This document shows positions 53,591-64,000 of a stretch of 64,000 nt of DNA, piece by piece (positions within the stretch are counted from its first letter, which is position 1; each line of letters opens with the position of its first letter). Source of the DNA: Auriscalpium vulgare (Eukaryota > Basidiomycota > Agaricomycetes > Russulales > Auriscalpiaceae). Both the position numbers and the translations under genes were made by a program. The stretch covers positions 310,001 through 374,000 of the forward strand of contig JAHBBC010000028.1 in NCBI GenBank assembly GCA_019915015.1. The letters run 5' to 3'. The notes below the pieces were generated by a model. It was given only the letters and a program-made list of their open reading frames with translations. It had not been told where the DNA came from and did no database searches.

Positions 53591-56500
53591 CTACAGTACA
53601 GACATTCGATGTACAATATCGCCCAGCTGCAGTATCTCTTCGTTGACCTCGTCGTCATCCTCTATCTCTGCCACGTCCTCGCCCTCGCCCTCATCGTCGT
53701 CTTCCACCCGCCGCTCGACTCCTCTGTAGCTGATGGTGGGCGTCGGGCCGGTATACCCCTTAAGCGAATAGATTTGCGAGAGCCGGCGTCTGTGAGCGTC
53801 GTTGACTTTAGCGCGAGCCGCCTGCAGCTGTGACATGTGTGAGGAGAGGTGAGGTCGGCTGGCTTCAAGATCGCGTGCCCGAGCGGTGAGGTGTTCATCC
53901 TCGTAGTCGACCCAGGCTTGCAGTCGGGAGGCTTCGACGTTGAGCCGGATGAGCTCCTCTCGGGCGCGCTCAACCTTGAAGTGCTTCATAGCCGCCTCTC
54001 GATTGGCCGGTTTCGACCACGGCCTGTCCAGGATGTCCGACCGCGATTCCTTCAGAAGGTTGAAGTCCGCTACCCAACTGTAGTCCGCAACCTCGGAATA
54101 ATTCAGGACGGGCCGCGGCGGAGTCTGGAGAGGCGCCAGCACGTTGTAGTGCTCCAGCGCGGTGCGGACGGCGCCCGACCGACGGGTTATTGCATGCGAG
54201 ATGTGCTTGCGAAGTTTGTAACCTGTACGTAGTTTAGCGGGTAGCATAGAGAGGGAATAGAGAGGCTCACCAGTTCCTGAGATGTTCGCCTTGGCAAGCT
54301 CGAAAAGTCTTTGCACAACGAGGCCCTCGAGAGCCTCCACCGCACGAACGAATTTTGATCTGTCAATGTGCCGTTGCACGGTGACGAACTCGGGCGAGTC
54401 GGACGTCCAGCGCTCCTCGATGGCGAGTCGGCGCTCCAAGTCATCAACCACGTTCTGGGCGAGGACGAGCTGGCGGTGTGCGGTTCGGCGTTCAAGCTCC
54501 TTGGCCTTCACAGTGGCACTCCGTAGGACCGAGGGGTCATAGCCGTTTGGGAAGCTCGCAGGCGTGTGCGTGAGGAAGTCTACCGTGGTGATGCCACCGT
54601 ACTTGGACCTTCAGAAGAGTCAGATGGCGAGGAATATGATGTAAATGGAAACGTACTCGGCTGCCTCTAGGTGGATCAACGCCTCTACATAAGCTACCTT
54701 CTGTAGATCTTCTTCGGGCTCCTCTGCGAGGTTCTCAAGGTATTCACGCTCCTCCACCAGCCAACGCTCGAAGTTGGCCGCACCGAAGCCTGTCAGCTGC
54801 CTGAAGACTTCAAGCTCACCCGTGTACTCTGATATCATGGCCAGACACTGCCGGTAGTTGTTAAATATAAATTTGCCTGCTACAAATCAGAGAAGTCCAA
54901 GAGAGAAGAGCAAGAGACGTACTCAGCTCGGCGTATCGATCTTCGTCCCACTGACGAAGATGCAGGTCTAGGAATTGAATCCAGTGGAAGTAGGAGGCAT
55001 GCCGGACCGTCCTCGCAACGCCGTTGAGACTGGAGAATATTCGCTCACAGGTCTCCAGGTCTTCAATGCCCATCCCAAGCTTGTAGAGGACGTGGAAGAG
55101 AAGCTGGCACCCTCTGTTGTGCGCATATCCATGGAAGGCGTTTACTACGAGTTGAAGCCGACGAGCGTAGGCCTCGGGACCCAGAGACGTCGACTTCACA
55201 GTTGATGTCATCGAGCAGCCGATGTCGTATCCGACTGCCTGGTCATCGCCATAGATCTTCATAATCGAATCCAAGGAGGCCAGCGCGTACTTGGCACTGG
55301 CGATGCAAAGGTCAGTGAAAAAAAGTAGGACTTGCGGCGCACGCTCACAGCTCTCCGCTCCTCAGCATCTCCGTCATCAACTCAACAATCCCGTGGCGGC
55401 AGGTCGTCAGGAAGACGCCGGTCTGGTCAAAGACCTCGGTCACGGACTTACCCATCGAGGTGGCGTTCGCAGCTTGCCAGCCATCGGTACACTTCGACTT
55501 GGGTTGATTTGAGATAGGGAGGCCGTCGACGTCGTCAGGCACAGGCGGCCCGGGCTCCGGGACCTTGCGCCGCTTGCCGGCGACTTCGTTGGCGAAGACG
55601 TCGACTTGTGTGGGGGACAGGAAGTAGTCGCTCTGGAACTGCCGCAGGTCCGCGCGGCCGGCGCCTCGAAGACGCTTCTGCGAGCTGTTACCATCCATCG
55701 CATGTAGCCGCGCAGGTACCAATGCTGGCTCGTTGTCCTGCTAGAGCTCCCAGTAAATACATTGGGAAGATGATTGAAGACTGAAGACTCTCACCTTGAA
55801 CCCACAGCAGGGACAGCCGTTGAGCGCACGCCAGTTGGGCGTGTTCCGACCGAGGGCCTCGTCAGTGAGATTCTGGAGCCGGGACCTCAGATCCAGATAC
55901 GCGTCGAAAGTCCTCGATAGCTTCTCCTGAAGCTTCGGATAGTACAAAAGCTAAATGTTCAATTAGAAAGACTTTAACAGCATATCCAGAATGTCGTACG
56001 TACCCCATGAAACGCGGAGATCGTCCTAGCAAAGCTTTGGATCCCAAAGGAAGGCTGCCGACGCCGTAGTTGCCGATAGAACTCCAGCAGATCGAGTGAG
56101 AAGGCGAGGGTGGGGGTAAAAGGTGACGCACCGAGGAGACCACGCCGGACGAGTGCAACGTTGGGCTCTTCTTGAGGAGCCTGTTCAACGACCGTGCTCT
56201 CAGAGTAATCTGCAGAAGTCGTCAACTCACCGGACTCTCGCACATGGAGGCAAACATAACTCACCCGACAAACCGATGACCTGCACCGTGAACTGCTGCG
56301 AAGCTACGGACTCCGTGCACTCGTCAGGTCTCCCGTACTTCCAGCCAAGGTATGCGTCCAGGAGCTGGGGAGCGATGCGCGACCACGCGTCATCCGCTGC
56401 CCTCCGACGCTGTAAGCGCGTTCGGCGATCCTTGCCACGCATCTTGCCTCCGTAGATGCTGAGGAAGTGGTGACGAATGGGCCTGAGTTGGAGTATTGAG

Positions 56501-56958
56501 AACTCACCTAATGATAGCATGGAGTTGAGCCCGATGCATAGCGATTTCCGCAGCGCTGAGGCCGTGGGTCTCAAGGCCATCCTCCTCTTCATCGTCGGTC
56601 CATTCCTCGAAGCCGTCGTCCTGCGCAGATGGCTCCGGCTGCGTCTGAAGGTATTCCTCGAGTTCAGGCGGGAAGTCGCCGGCCTCAATGCCTGCTTCGA
56701 CCAGGGCCTGCCGAATAAGCGCAGTTATACCTATGAACAACAGAACACGTCAGATAAGATCAGCAAGAGGGAGACGGGCCACGCACGCGGTGCTTGAGCC
56801 TTCCGTGCCTCGTCCTCCACAGCTCTCTCTCTACCGAGCTGATGCATGCCTTTCCTCTTGCCCAGAACGTCCGGCTGCTTCCCCTCGGAGAGCAAAGAGG
56901 CCGAATACTCCCGGACGTGATTTGACGTGGCCTTGAATCGCTTGTAGCGGTGTGCCAT
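53591..56958 (-). CDS. KDZ transposase of the complete element
   Basis: Multi-exon, from MAHRYKRFKATSNHVREYSA (56958) to a stop at 53591. N-terminal acidic region EEWTDDEEEDGLE; then LDAYLGWKYGRP, EPNVALVRRGLLGASPF and LDLLEFYRQLRRRQPSF. NGCPCCGFK is the CxC-type zinc site; RLHAMDGNSSQKRLRG, FLTTCRHGIVELM (C-x-RH), KYALASLDSIMKIYG and AVGYDIGCSM contain the DDE-type catalytic start, continued by NAFHGYAHNRGCQ and GIEDLETCERIFSSLN...ARTVRHASYFHW. C-terminal coiled coil and an acidic end (DDDEGEGEDVAEIEDDDEVNEE). Every join found is in phase. Complete and probably functional. First gene inside the right TIR. Confidence 0.92.
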
Positions 56959-57108
56959 GGCTGGGAGGAGATGGGAACAGGGTGGGGAAGACGCGTCGCG
57001 GCCACAGACACGTTAAGTTGATCTTATCGAGTGTCACGTGCCCAACAGTACTGATGTTCGTGTATTACTATACATGCTTGAACATTCCTACGTAAGCCAT
57101 ACACCATT

Positions 57109-57459
57109 GAGTTCGCACGGTAAATACGAGTCCATTGATATATAGATGTTGGGGGTAGGGGGCAAGGGGGGCGGGGAAGTCGTCGTCGTCGTCGGCGACA
57201 GCGAGCTCGACGTCAGGGACGACGGGCAGCGTTGCCGCCGGCTGCGGAAGTCCGGCGCTCGGGACGGGAGCGCAGTGCCGATATGCCGCGCGGGGCGGAG
57301 GGACGGGCTGGATCCCATCAGCCGAGCTTTCCCGATTTGGACGGCCACGGCGGGGCCCGCGGCGGGGTACATAAATCAAGGTAAATCTAGCTAGCTAGCT
57401 TACAGATCCCCCCCACCATCCCGTAGCTTACTAGCCCCGGTTATAGGGACTACCAGGTG
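57109..57459. repeat. Right terminal inverted repeat of the KDZ transposon
   Basis: 351 bp, same as the left repeat in opposite orientation; mismatches to it at about four bases. Confidence 0.95.
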
Positions 57460-57467
57460 CGCGAGCG
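57460..57467. repeat. Target-site duplication, right copy
   Basis: CGCGAGCG, matching 45907-45914. Confidence 0.9.
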
Positions 57468-58278
57468 GCGGTGAACCGGTGTCCTAGTGATTAAAGTATT
57501 CGTTTGCTTACATAAGCAACGTCGTCCGGGCTTCCGGCCTCCGACTCACTCAGACTCAAAATTATTGTGACGCTGCCGCAACACGAAGAATAAGACATAT
57601 CCTGGTCTCGCAGCACCCGCCAACGCGGGAGTCATTCGCGCGGTCCGTGCGCATCAAGCACTAACCGGCCCTAAACTCCCTCAGGCTATATAAATTCCTC
57701 CTCTCGCATGCATGTTGCTTATCTCTTGTGCTCGGGCATGTACTGTCGCCAGTGAGGTTTTTACCGAGGCACAGTCTTTTGCTGGTTGAAAACAACCCAT
57801 CCGAACCCGTCTGTTGGCTTCGGCCTTCGGCAATTTTTGGACGACCCTCCTTCCTCCGTGTTTTCCCGGTGAAGGTGCTCGAAGACGGGCGCTGGAGGGC
57901 TTCCGACGCTGGTGTGCAGTTCGCATCGTAGCGTAGTTTGTGAGATGCAATAGAATGGTATTCCATTGGTATGCCTCGCCGAGCTTGTTAAGAAACATCT
58001 TGAAAGGGATCTTATAAGACTTCTGATCGAACACGAATGTCTGAACTAGAGGCCCCCAACTACACTCCACTCTACCTCATCGCTGTGCATCCTTCCTACA
58101 AAATGCACGCAGCTACTTATGGATTCCCCACTCCGCCCGTGCCCGCACCACCGTTCATCGTCGCCGGCAGCACGTCCGTTCCCATGACCGTATTCGGAGT
58201 GCCGCTCCTGGGCCCGTGAGTATCACCTAGACACCATGCTACCGCACCACAGCTACCTACCAGACCTGGATATGCGAC
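57468..58278. other. Right flank of the KDZ transposon
   Basis: No recognised gene. A plus-strand ORF of 60 codons at 58037-58219 (MSELEAPNYTPLYLIAVH...) and a minus-strand open stretch at 57681-58070 have no known domain; either could be an exon but there is no supporting splice pattern. It also contains the terminator region of the MFS gene. Confidence 0.35.
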
Positions 58279-61189
58279 CTATACGCGATCGATAAACTCG
58301 AGTGCGGGCGACCGAGGTTTGCTTGACTTTGCCTGATCTTGCAGGTCCTTCTCCTCCAAGCCTAATACGCCGACAGCTGGCGTGACATTCCCGCCACTGC
58401 CTACGTCCGACGCTGATGACGCCGTGCGTGCGTTACGCACAATAACGCGCTTGAGCGTGTATTTCTTGAGGAATAACACTATCCGCGCGTGAGACAGAGT
58501 GAAAAAGGGAGGAGTGAATGAAATACCGAGGAAGAGACATATTACGATGAGCGGCGTGTCGACAATCCATATCGTGGCGATGCTCTTCGTGTAGGCATGC
58601 ATGACTTGTTGGCGGAGTTCCGGCGGCTGCGGAGCACGTCTCAGTCTTCGCCGAGAGTGTGTACATCTAATGCAGAACACACCTCGATATTCTTGAGCTG
58701 GCGTATGCTATCCGCAAGCCCACCACTCGACGAAGAGATCGACAGGTTCGGGAGCTTCGCGATGCGCCTGCGGAGCTCCTGTGACGACGCCTTCATGAGA
58801 ATGACCGAAACACCATGAGCACGGCTGAGGACGCACCGACGACCAGATTGCTTGTCCTAACGACACGCCCACCGTCGATCCAATGGTCCTTCACCACAAA
58901 GGTTGAGCATGCGAGAAGAACGAAGCGATGGAAATGAAGTAGAACCTTATCAGCCCCAAACTTCCCGTGCTCGTGGCCATATCTTTCAGAGGCATCGCCG
59001 CCTGCAGCGCCACATACGGCAATTCGAACAAGCCGCCAATACCGAGGCCGGCAATGAGAGGATATATCTCTTGCACCGCCCTATATATGTGGATGATGAA
59101 CATCAGTTCGCTGGATACACGTATTGAGAAAACGCACACGGAAGAATTCTCGTCAAGCAGGATGAGCAAGCCGAACCCGATCGCCGTGAAGAACTGCATT
59201 CACGATCAAGGTTGGCGTAGTACATATGAAATGAAGTGAACATACGTAGGAAGCCCATATGAGGGGCCGGAAGTCGCCCAGCGGGGCCACGAGCAGTCCG
59301 GTGAGAGCAGCCGTCACCGCCGAGCCCAAAGAGAAGGGTAACATCCTATTGCCCATCAAGGGCCTTCAGACGATGTCCAAGGAGCTAATGGTTGTGCGCA
59401 CTTTATCCCAGCCCTGGTCGCGGACGCGCCAAGCACTTGATAGTACACCGGGAGGTAGAAAGCGCCTATGATGTGTGAGCGACGAAGGAAGGAAGGGAGA
59501 GCCAGGAGTTCCGCACCAGTGATGGAGATGAAGCCATGGAAGAATGACGTGGTAAGAATGATCGCGGTTGTGCGCGTCTGATGAATGTATGCGTATCAGG
59601 ATGTCTGCAAGTGGGCACTCATGGACGGATGAGATGTACTTTGAAGATCCGCGGGGGAATAATGGGTGATTTTGTAGTTTTGCCTTCCCATACCGCCGCA
59701 GACACTAGCAGGATCGCACCTACGGCGAGCAGCGCGATCGTCGCTGGCGAGTGCCCTGCGCGCAACGCCGTTAGCACCACACCACTGACTGCGTCGATGC
59801 CAGAGACAGCATGGGGAGGGGCACTCACACCTATTTTCGCTCTGACTGAACCCCATGAGCACGCACACAGCGCCGGCGATGAGCAGGAACAGCCCAATAA
59901 AGTCGAACTCCTGCACGTGCTCTCGCAGGGGCTTTCCGTGGTGTGGGTTGAGATGCAGAAAGAAGAGAAGCAGGACGACCCCGATGCCGCCTGTGGGGCT
60001 GTGCATGTTTGTGAGCACGGAAAGGTAAGGGGTGCACGAAGTGGCCCACAGGTTTATCCAAAAGCACCTGTAAGCGGATAGCAATTAGTATTCGCGTGTA
60101 GAGGAATGGTAGCACGGTAGCTCACCAGCGCCATGAAACATGATCCGCGAATAGCTATGGAGGACGATAATAGAAGGTGAGAGGTATTACGCATTTTTAA
60201 CACGCTACGCACCCCTCCGATCAGCGGTCCAGCGATTCTGCGCGCAAGTCAGCATCAAGGTGTCTGCTGCAGTGAAAGGTGTACTGACGATGAGACTCCC
60301 CACGTAAATCCTATGAAGCCGCCAAATTTACCACGCCTAGATATCAATCAACGCCGTTGCTTTCTTCCATATCTCAACATGTGCACGCACTCTTCGAGAG
60401 GAATGATGTCGCTCGTGACGATCTGCGTCATCTGCAGTATTCCTGCATTGCGGAGATGAATTCACGAATTAGGGTTGAAACAGCATGCGCACCACCAGCA
60501 CCAATGCCTTGCACTGCCCGCGCGATGATGAGCCAGGTCATGCTCTGAGCTGCGCCGCACAATGCCGAGCCAATCTGCAAGTCGTGTCATATCGTCAGTG
60601 CGGCACTAGGAATTTTGGAGAACGGCAGAGCTCACGAGAAAGACGAAAATGACGGGGAACAAGACGAGTTTTCGGCCAATTATGTCCGCGAGCTTGCTGT
60701 ACAGAGGCATGAGAGACGCCGATGCCAATAGATATGCGCTGCGCTCTCGACGTCAGCTTGTAAGTCCACAGATGAGCGAGGACGCATACCTCCCGACCCA
60801 TGAGTAGTTTTTTCCACCGCCAAGCTGGGAAACTATTGTTGGAAGCGCAGTGGCGACGCTGAGCAGACGAGGAACTTGATTTAGCCTTATCATCGCAGAG
60901 CAGAGCAGATAACTAACATCATTTGGTCCAAAGCTGCCTGTAGACATATCATGAAGTCTCGTTGTATGAAAACAATCTAAACAGCCTTATCATGGTAGGA
61001 GCGACGTACCAGGAACGTTGTAAGCATGAGCGCAAAAAATACCAGGGGAATGTTGTTGTGCGGCAGGGTCTGCTCCTCGTCTGCGAGGTTCAGTCCCGGC
61101 GGAGGATTTGCTGGTGATGGCATGGGCTCCTTGACATCGAGTTCATCCACGACCGAGTGTTCCTCCGGGCCCCGGGATGTCGAAGACAT
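58279..61189 (-). CDS. MFS multidrug transporter, DHA2-like (paralogue 2)
   Basis: Same family and layout as the transporter at 36039-39217. Starts [20 protein letters not shown], then [68 protein letters not shown] (motif A), [57 protein letters not shown] and [11 protein letters not shown]. The C-terminal tail is short, ending [15 protein letters not shown] at 58279, unlike the long tail of paralogue 1. Fourteen membrane segments expected; not every intron border was resolved. Substrate unknown. The two paralogues are close enough to come from one duplication and now lie on either side of the KDZ element and four unrelated genes. Confidence 0.85.
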
Positions 61190-62057
61190 CGTTTGCCCTG
61201 ATTACCTGTCACGGAGGGAGCTGAAGGGACAGAATGGCAGAGTCCCATGGTAAGATGTTGTGCCGTTAGGTAGTTTAACTTGATATCAGTGTGCTGCTGC
61301 GGATTGATTGGGCCGGGAAGATTGCGTAACTGCGGATGGACGAAGGCGAGTGTACACCCGCTTGTCGGTCCGGCCAAGGCCCAGCTGCTCTGGGCCGCCC
61401 GGCGGTGTGCCGCCACCAGCCTGCTCGAGTTGTCCCCAGAGTCCAAACAGCTTCCTGCCATGGTAAGTACAGGAAGATGTATGATTGCAGAATAAAACAT
61501 ATGCCACGTCGCGGCAACCAAGTTCAACCTCGCCTACCCCGCGCTTACGTACAGGTATACTTTTTGCAGCGATGACTCAGCGCATCGCCACTTCTTCTCC
61601 GCTCCAGCCTCCGGAGCTATCTATTCAAAATTATTCACTCAGTCTTAGCGACTATTAGGATTCCACGATTCCGATGCAGCTCCTGGCGTTGCCAGCGTGC
61701 TGAGCGAGACGAATCGATATCAATCCTTGTGGCCGTCGTCTTTTATCTCGTGTCTCCAACTAATTGTTCTTGGATACTGGGAACTTGGCAACATGTGTCA
61801 AGGCGATTGGCGCATGTCATCTGGCGACGTCCGTTTATTGTCTTACATCGCAACCATTCGCTTGGAGTACTAAAGGTCAGCAGCGTGCATAGCACTGCTC
61901 GCTGGTTCATAAAGTCCACCATCCGGAACCACGTCCCACATTGACCCCCCTCACTGTAGTAAGTTTCTGAACGTGTGTTATTATCGGTTATTGCTAACGT
62001 GACCATAGACCTACGCGCTCTCATTTCGACCTGCACCTCGCCGCTGCTCGAACCTAG
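61190..62057. other. Gap between MFS paralogue 2 and small plus-strand ORFs
   Basis: No supported gene; promoter of the MFS gene at the left side. Short ORFs only. Confidence 0.4.
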
Positions 62058-62593
62058 ATGCCGTCAGCAGAGACGCCAATTGCTCGTGAAGCTGATCATC
62101 CTGATTTCGTACCGGGACTCATGGAGGACCCATGGGAGGTCCCCATTCCCAGGACTAGAGAGGAGTTGCGGGGTAAAGGGTTTTCTGAAGACGCCATCAA
62201 CGAAGGCATGTACATATTCAGCAGACCCGTTACTCGCTGAAACACTGACATCATCTTCGGAACAAGTGCTATCCCAGGGTTACCCAGGGGAGGTTGGGTG
62301 GGACAGACTGAGGGATGCCACTCAAAAGAGTCGGATGAAGGTAATATATCTTTGAAACGAATCTTGAACAATCTAGTTGATGGTGACACTCAACCCTCTT
62401 ACAGATGGATGCGGAGCTCGATAAATTAGAGGAATCGCGCGTCGATCAAGAAGCACGCGAGAAACATGACGAGGAGACCGACCGAAGACTTATGAATCTG
62501 ACAGCGCAGGTAAAAGAAACGGATGCCAAAATAGTGGAATTGTACAGGTCCCACGGCCAAACACTGCCATCGTGGTATAAGCCACAATTCTGA
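62058..62593 (+). CDS. Doubtful small gene, acidic coiled-coil protein
   Basis: Three short open pieces in one strand: MPSAETPIAREADHPDFVPG (62058), GYPGEVGWDRLRDATQKS (about 62285) and MDAELDKLEESRVDQEAREK...LYRSHGQTLPSWYKPQF (62405-62593). A GTAATA donor after RMK (62340) and CTTACAG acceptor (62404) join pieces two and three in phase; the first junction could not be resolved. Charged, helix-forming; no family known. It may be a degraded gene. Confidence 0.3.
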
Positions 62594-62681
62594 TGCGTAC
62601 ATATCTCATCCTAGTCGTGCTCCCAACATCCCATATATATACTTACATAGTGTACAAATGTCCGCACGCGTGCGTGGCGTG

Positions 62682-64000
62682 TCATGCAGAAACTTCATCT
62701 GTCCCTTCATTGAAAAATGAAACGGAAGGCACGAACGCTGAAATAATTAGGTTCTGTTGCGCCACCCTTGCTTCCAGGGCCAGTATGTGACTGTCCCTGG
62801 CAGAGACCTGCTCGTCATATTTGATGCGCAGTTGTCGGTATTTCGCCTCCCATTTGCTCGACCAAGCCTGGGAAGCAGCTGACTCTTCTTGCAGTAGCAC
62901 AATTTTCTTATTCTTCTTCGCTACAGAAGCCAAACCTACGTACCGGAAATATGAGTACTGTTCGAGCCGCGGAGACTAAGGCAATCACACTCACCCCTTG
63001 CTATCGCTTCCGCATGCAGAACACTCGGCGCAATGCCACACGCGGCTCGCAGAGGCCACAGAGCCTCAACGATGCTTACAATACGCTCGGTGGCTGCAGG
63101 AGGTTGCATCTGTCAGCGGGTCATCGCAGGGTAGTGGTAGCTGGAGGACTAGCATACCTAGCACATGAGCAGCTTCCTTTGTGTATGACGCGGGTATTTG
63201 GAGATGTGGCCTAATGATTCGCAACTCGTCGTTACGTCGATCCCGCACTTGTTTCGATGCATCTCTGTTTTTATCAGCATCGCGTTTTCGCTCAGGCTTG
63301 CCACCTTTCTTGACCGGTGCGGCGACAGAGGGGACATCTGCAGCTGGTGCAACAGCAGCAGGCGATTCCATAGCTTTGACTGGCTCGGAACCTGCATGGC
63401 GTTGAACTACCGCCGGCGGCCCATCATTTTCCAGCCTAGTCTGACTGCTGCAGTCCATGCGCTGCCTCTTCCGGTCGCGCGAAGGCGAATTAGTTGCGCG
63501 ATCTCCACGCTGTAAAACGCCTACGGAATCGGCTGGAACTTCGGATGAATCTCGCCGCTTCCTTCTCCCAGTGACTGTAGGCGGCACTTGTTCGATCGCC
63601 TCGCCGTGGAACGATGGCTCGTAGCCGGTCGCCGGAGAAGGCACGAGATCGTGCGGACGCGCACTCCCGACAGAACAGGCAGCGTTGACGTTGTCCCTGT
63701 ACGAAGAGACGTGCGAAGATACCAAGGTCGTCGACAGGTACCGGCGAGAGGAGGCTGTCTCCGTTGTGGCGTGCCCAGAATGCAACGTAGCCGCACCGCT
63801 GTCCTGGTGCAAGAACTCGGACCTGGCAGGGAAGCCCAGGGAAGAGTGACCATCGTATGAGTAGAAAAAGGAAGCTGCGTGTGCTCTAGGGGATGAAGGG
63901 CCGGGATGTGCAACCAGCGCAGTGTCTGCCAGAGATGTTGTTGGCGAGAGCATCGATCCCAGGTTACGTCCGTGCTGTGCGATATCGAGGGGAGGCAGGG
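62682..64000 (-). CDS. Putative HLH/coiled-coil DNA-binding protein, 5' end may lie beyond window
   Basis: Open from the right edge; first Met inside is at 63953 (MLSPTTSLADTALVAHPGPS). A long Ser/Pro-rich N-terminus with basic patches (GRRKRRDSSE, RDRKRQRMD) leads to KPERKRDADKNRDASKQVRD and RRNDELRIIRPHLQIPAS, a basic-then-amphipathic pattern like a helix-loop-helix start. An intron (GTATGC...CTGCAG) gives ATERIVSIVEALWPLRAAC; another gives LASVAKKNKKIVLLQEESAA and a coiled coil to the stop at 62682. All joins keep phase. Probably a nuclear regulator; exact family not certain. Confidence 0.55.

Larger units (their letters stand above)
45915..57459 (-). mobile_element. Complete 11,545-bp KDZ DNA transposon carrying TET/JBP
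   Basis: Bounded by 351-bp terminal inverted repeats beginning CACCTGGTAGTCCCTATAAC and by an 8-bp target duplication. The TIRs differ at about four positions of 351. All five genes inside run on the minus strand: transposase (56958-53591), viroplasmin-like multi-domain protein (53447-51878), small basic protein (51452-50655), TET/JBP dioxygenase (50166-48352) and HMG-like protein (48080-46408). Every gene can be spliced without frame damage. KDZ elements carrying TET/JBP genes are known from basidiomycetes; this one looks young and may be autonomous. Confidence 0.95.

Noticed and set aside
57478..57550. tRNA-like stretch just right of the KDZ element (GGTGTCCTAGTGATTAAAG...)
   Set aside because: The A-box-like part is present but no GGTTCGANTCC B box or clover-leaf pairing follows.
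1..64000. Bacterial-type operons or Shine-Dalgarno sites
   Set aside because: Gene structure with spliceosomal introns and fungal families excludes a prokaryotic reading.

Overview
This is a eukaryotic, fungal window. Its genes carry many short introns (about 50-65 bp, GTGAGT/GTACGT donors, YAG acceptors), and the protein families point to a wood-decay-type basidiomycete (Agaricomycetes, plausibly Polyporales): KDZ transposases, TET/JBP dioxygenases on transposons, PHO80-like cyclin, Bli-3-like flavin split-barrel protein, aryl-alcohol-dehydrogenase-like AKR, DHA2-type MFS transporters. The species is inference. No rRNA, tRNA or CRISPR was recognised.

Layout. 1-25 kb is a repeat-rich, decaying accessory region: the 5' part of a KDZ transposase gene with CxC2-type cysteine cluster (1-2517, minus), a PHO80-like cyclin pseudogene with an in-frame TAG (2895-3796), a large foldback inverted repeat (about 3.95-5.2 kb), an uncharacterised basidiomycete family gene with broken frames (5474-7540) whose 3' end is amplified into a 469-bp tandem array (7421-9398), an uncharacterised basic-tailed gene (10191-12044), and a 5.1-kb unit present twice in tandem (about 12124-22384). 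Each unit has an uncharacterised spliced gene, an 84-bp minisatellite and an opposing gag-only retroelement ORF with CCHC knuckle. Next come a Bli-3-like gene and another uncharacterised gene, both with single-base frame breaks.

27-45 kb is mostly ordinary, intact gene space: a helical 5-hmdU-DNA-kinase/ADDT-like domain protein fused to a chromodomain (27123-28547), an SDR, a 79-aa small protein, GOT1, an inosine/uridine-type nucleoside hydrolase, an MFS transporter, an aldo-keto reductase and a membrane-anchored coiled-coil protein.

45915-57459 is a complete 11.5-kb DNA transposon: 351-bp terminal inverted repeats differing at about four positions, flanked by a perfect 8-bp direct repeat (CGCGAGCG). 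All five genes lie on the minus strand: KDZ transposase, a protein with several RNase H1 N-terminal/viroplasmin-like modules, a short basic protein, a TET/JBP dioxygenase with complete HxD...H...R active site, and an HMG-like protein. All read through with sensible splicing, so it looks young and potentially autonomous.

Beyond it are a second, paralogous MFS transporter (58279-61189), a small doubtful gene, and an HLH/coiled-coil putative regulator running to the right edge.

How they may work together (inference): the TET/JBP enzyme would oxidise 5-methylcytosine or thymine, and the helical-domain/chromodomain protein about 20 kb away belongs to a family tied in phages and fungi to further modification of hydroxymethylated bases. 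The window may thus hold two parts of a chromatin-directed DNA base-modification system, one mobile and one resident.
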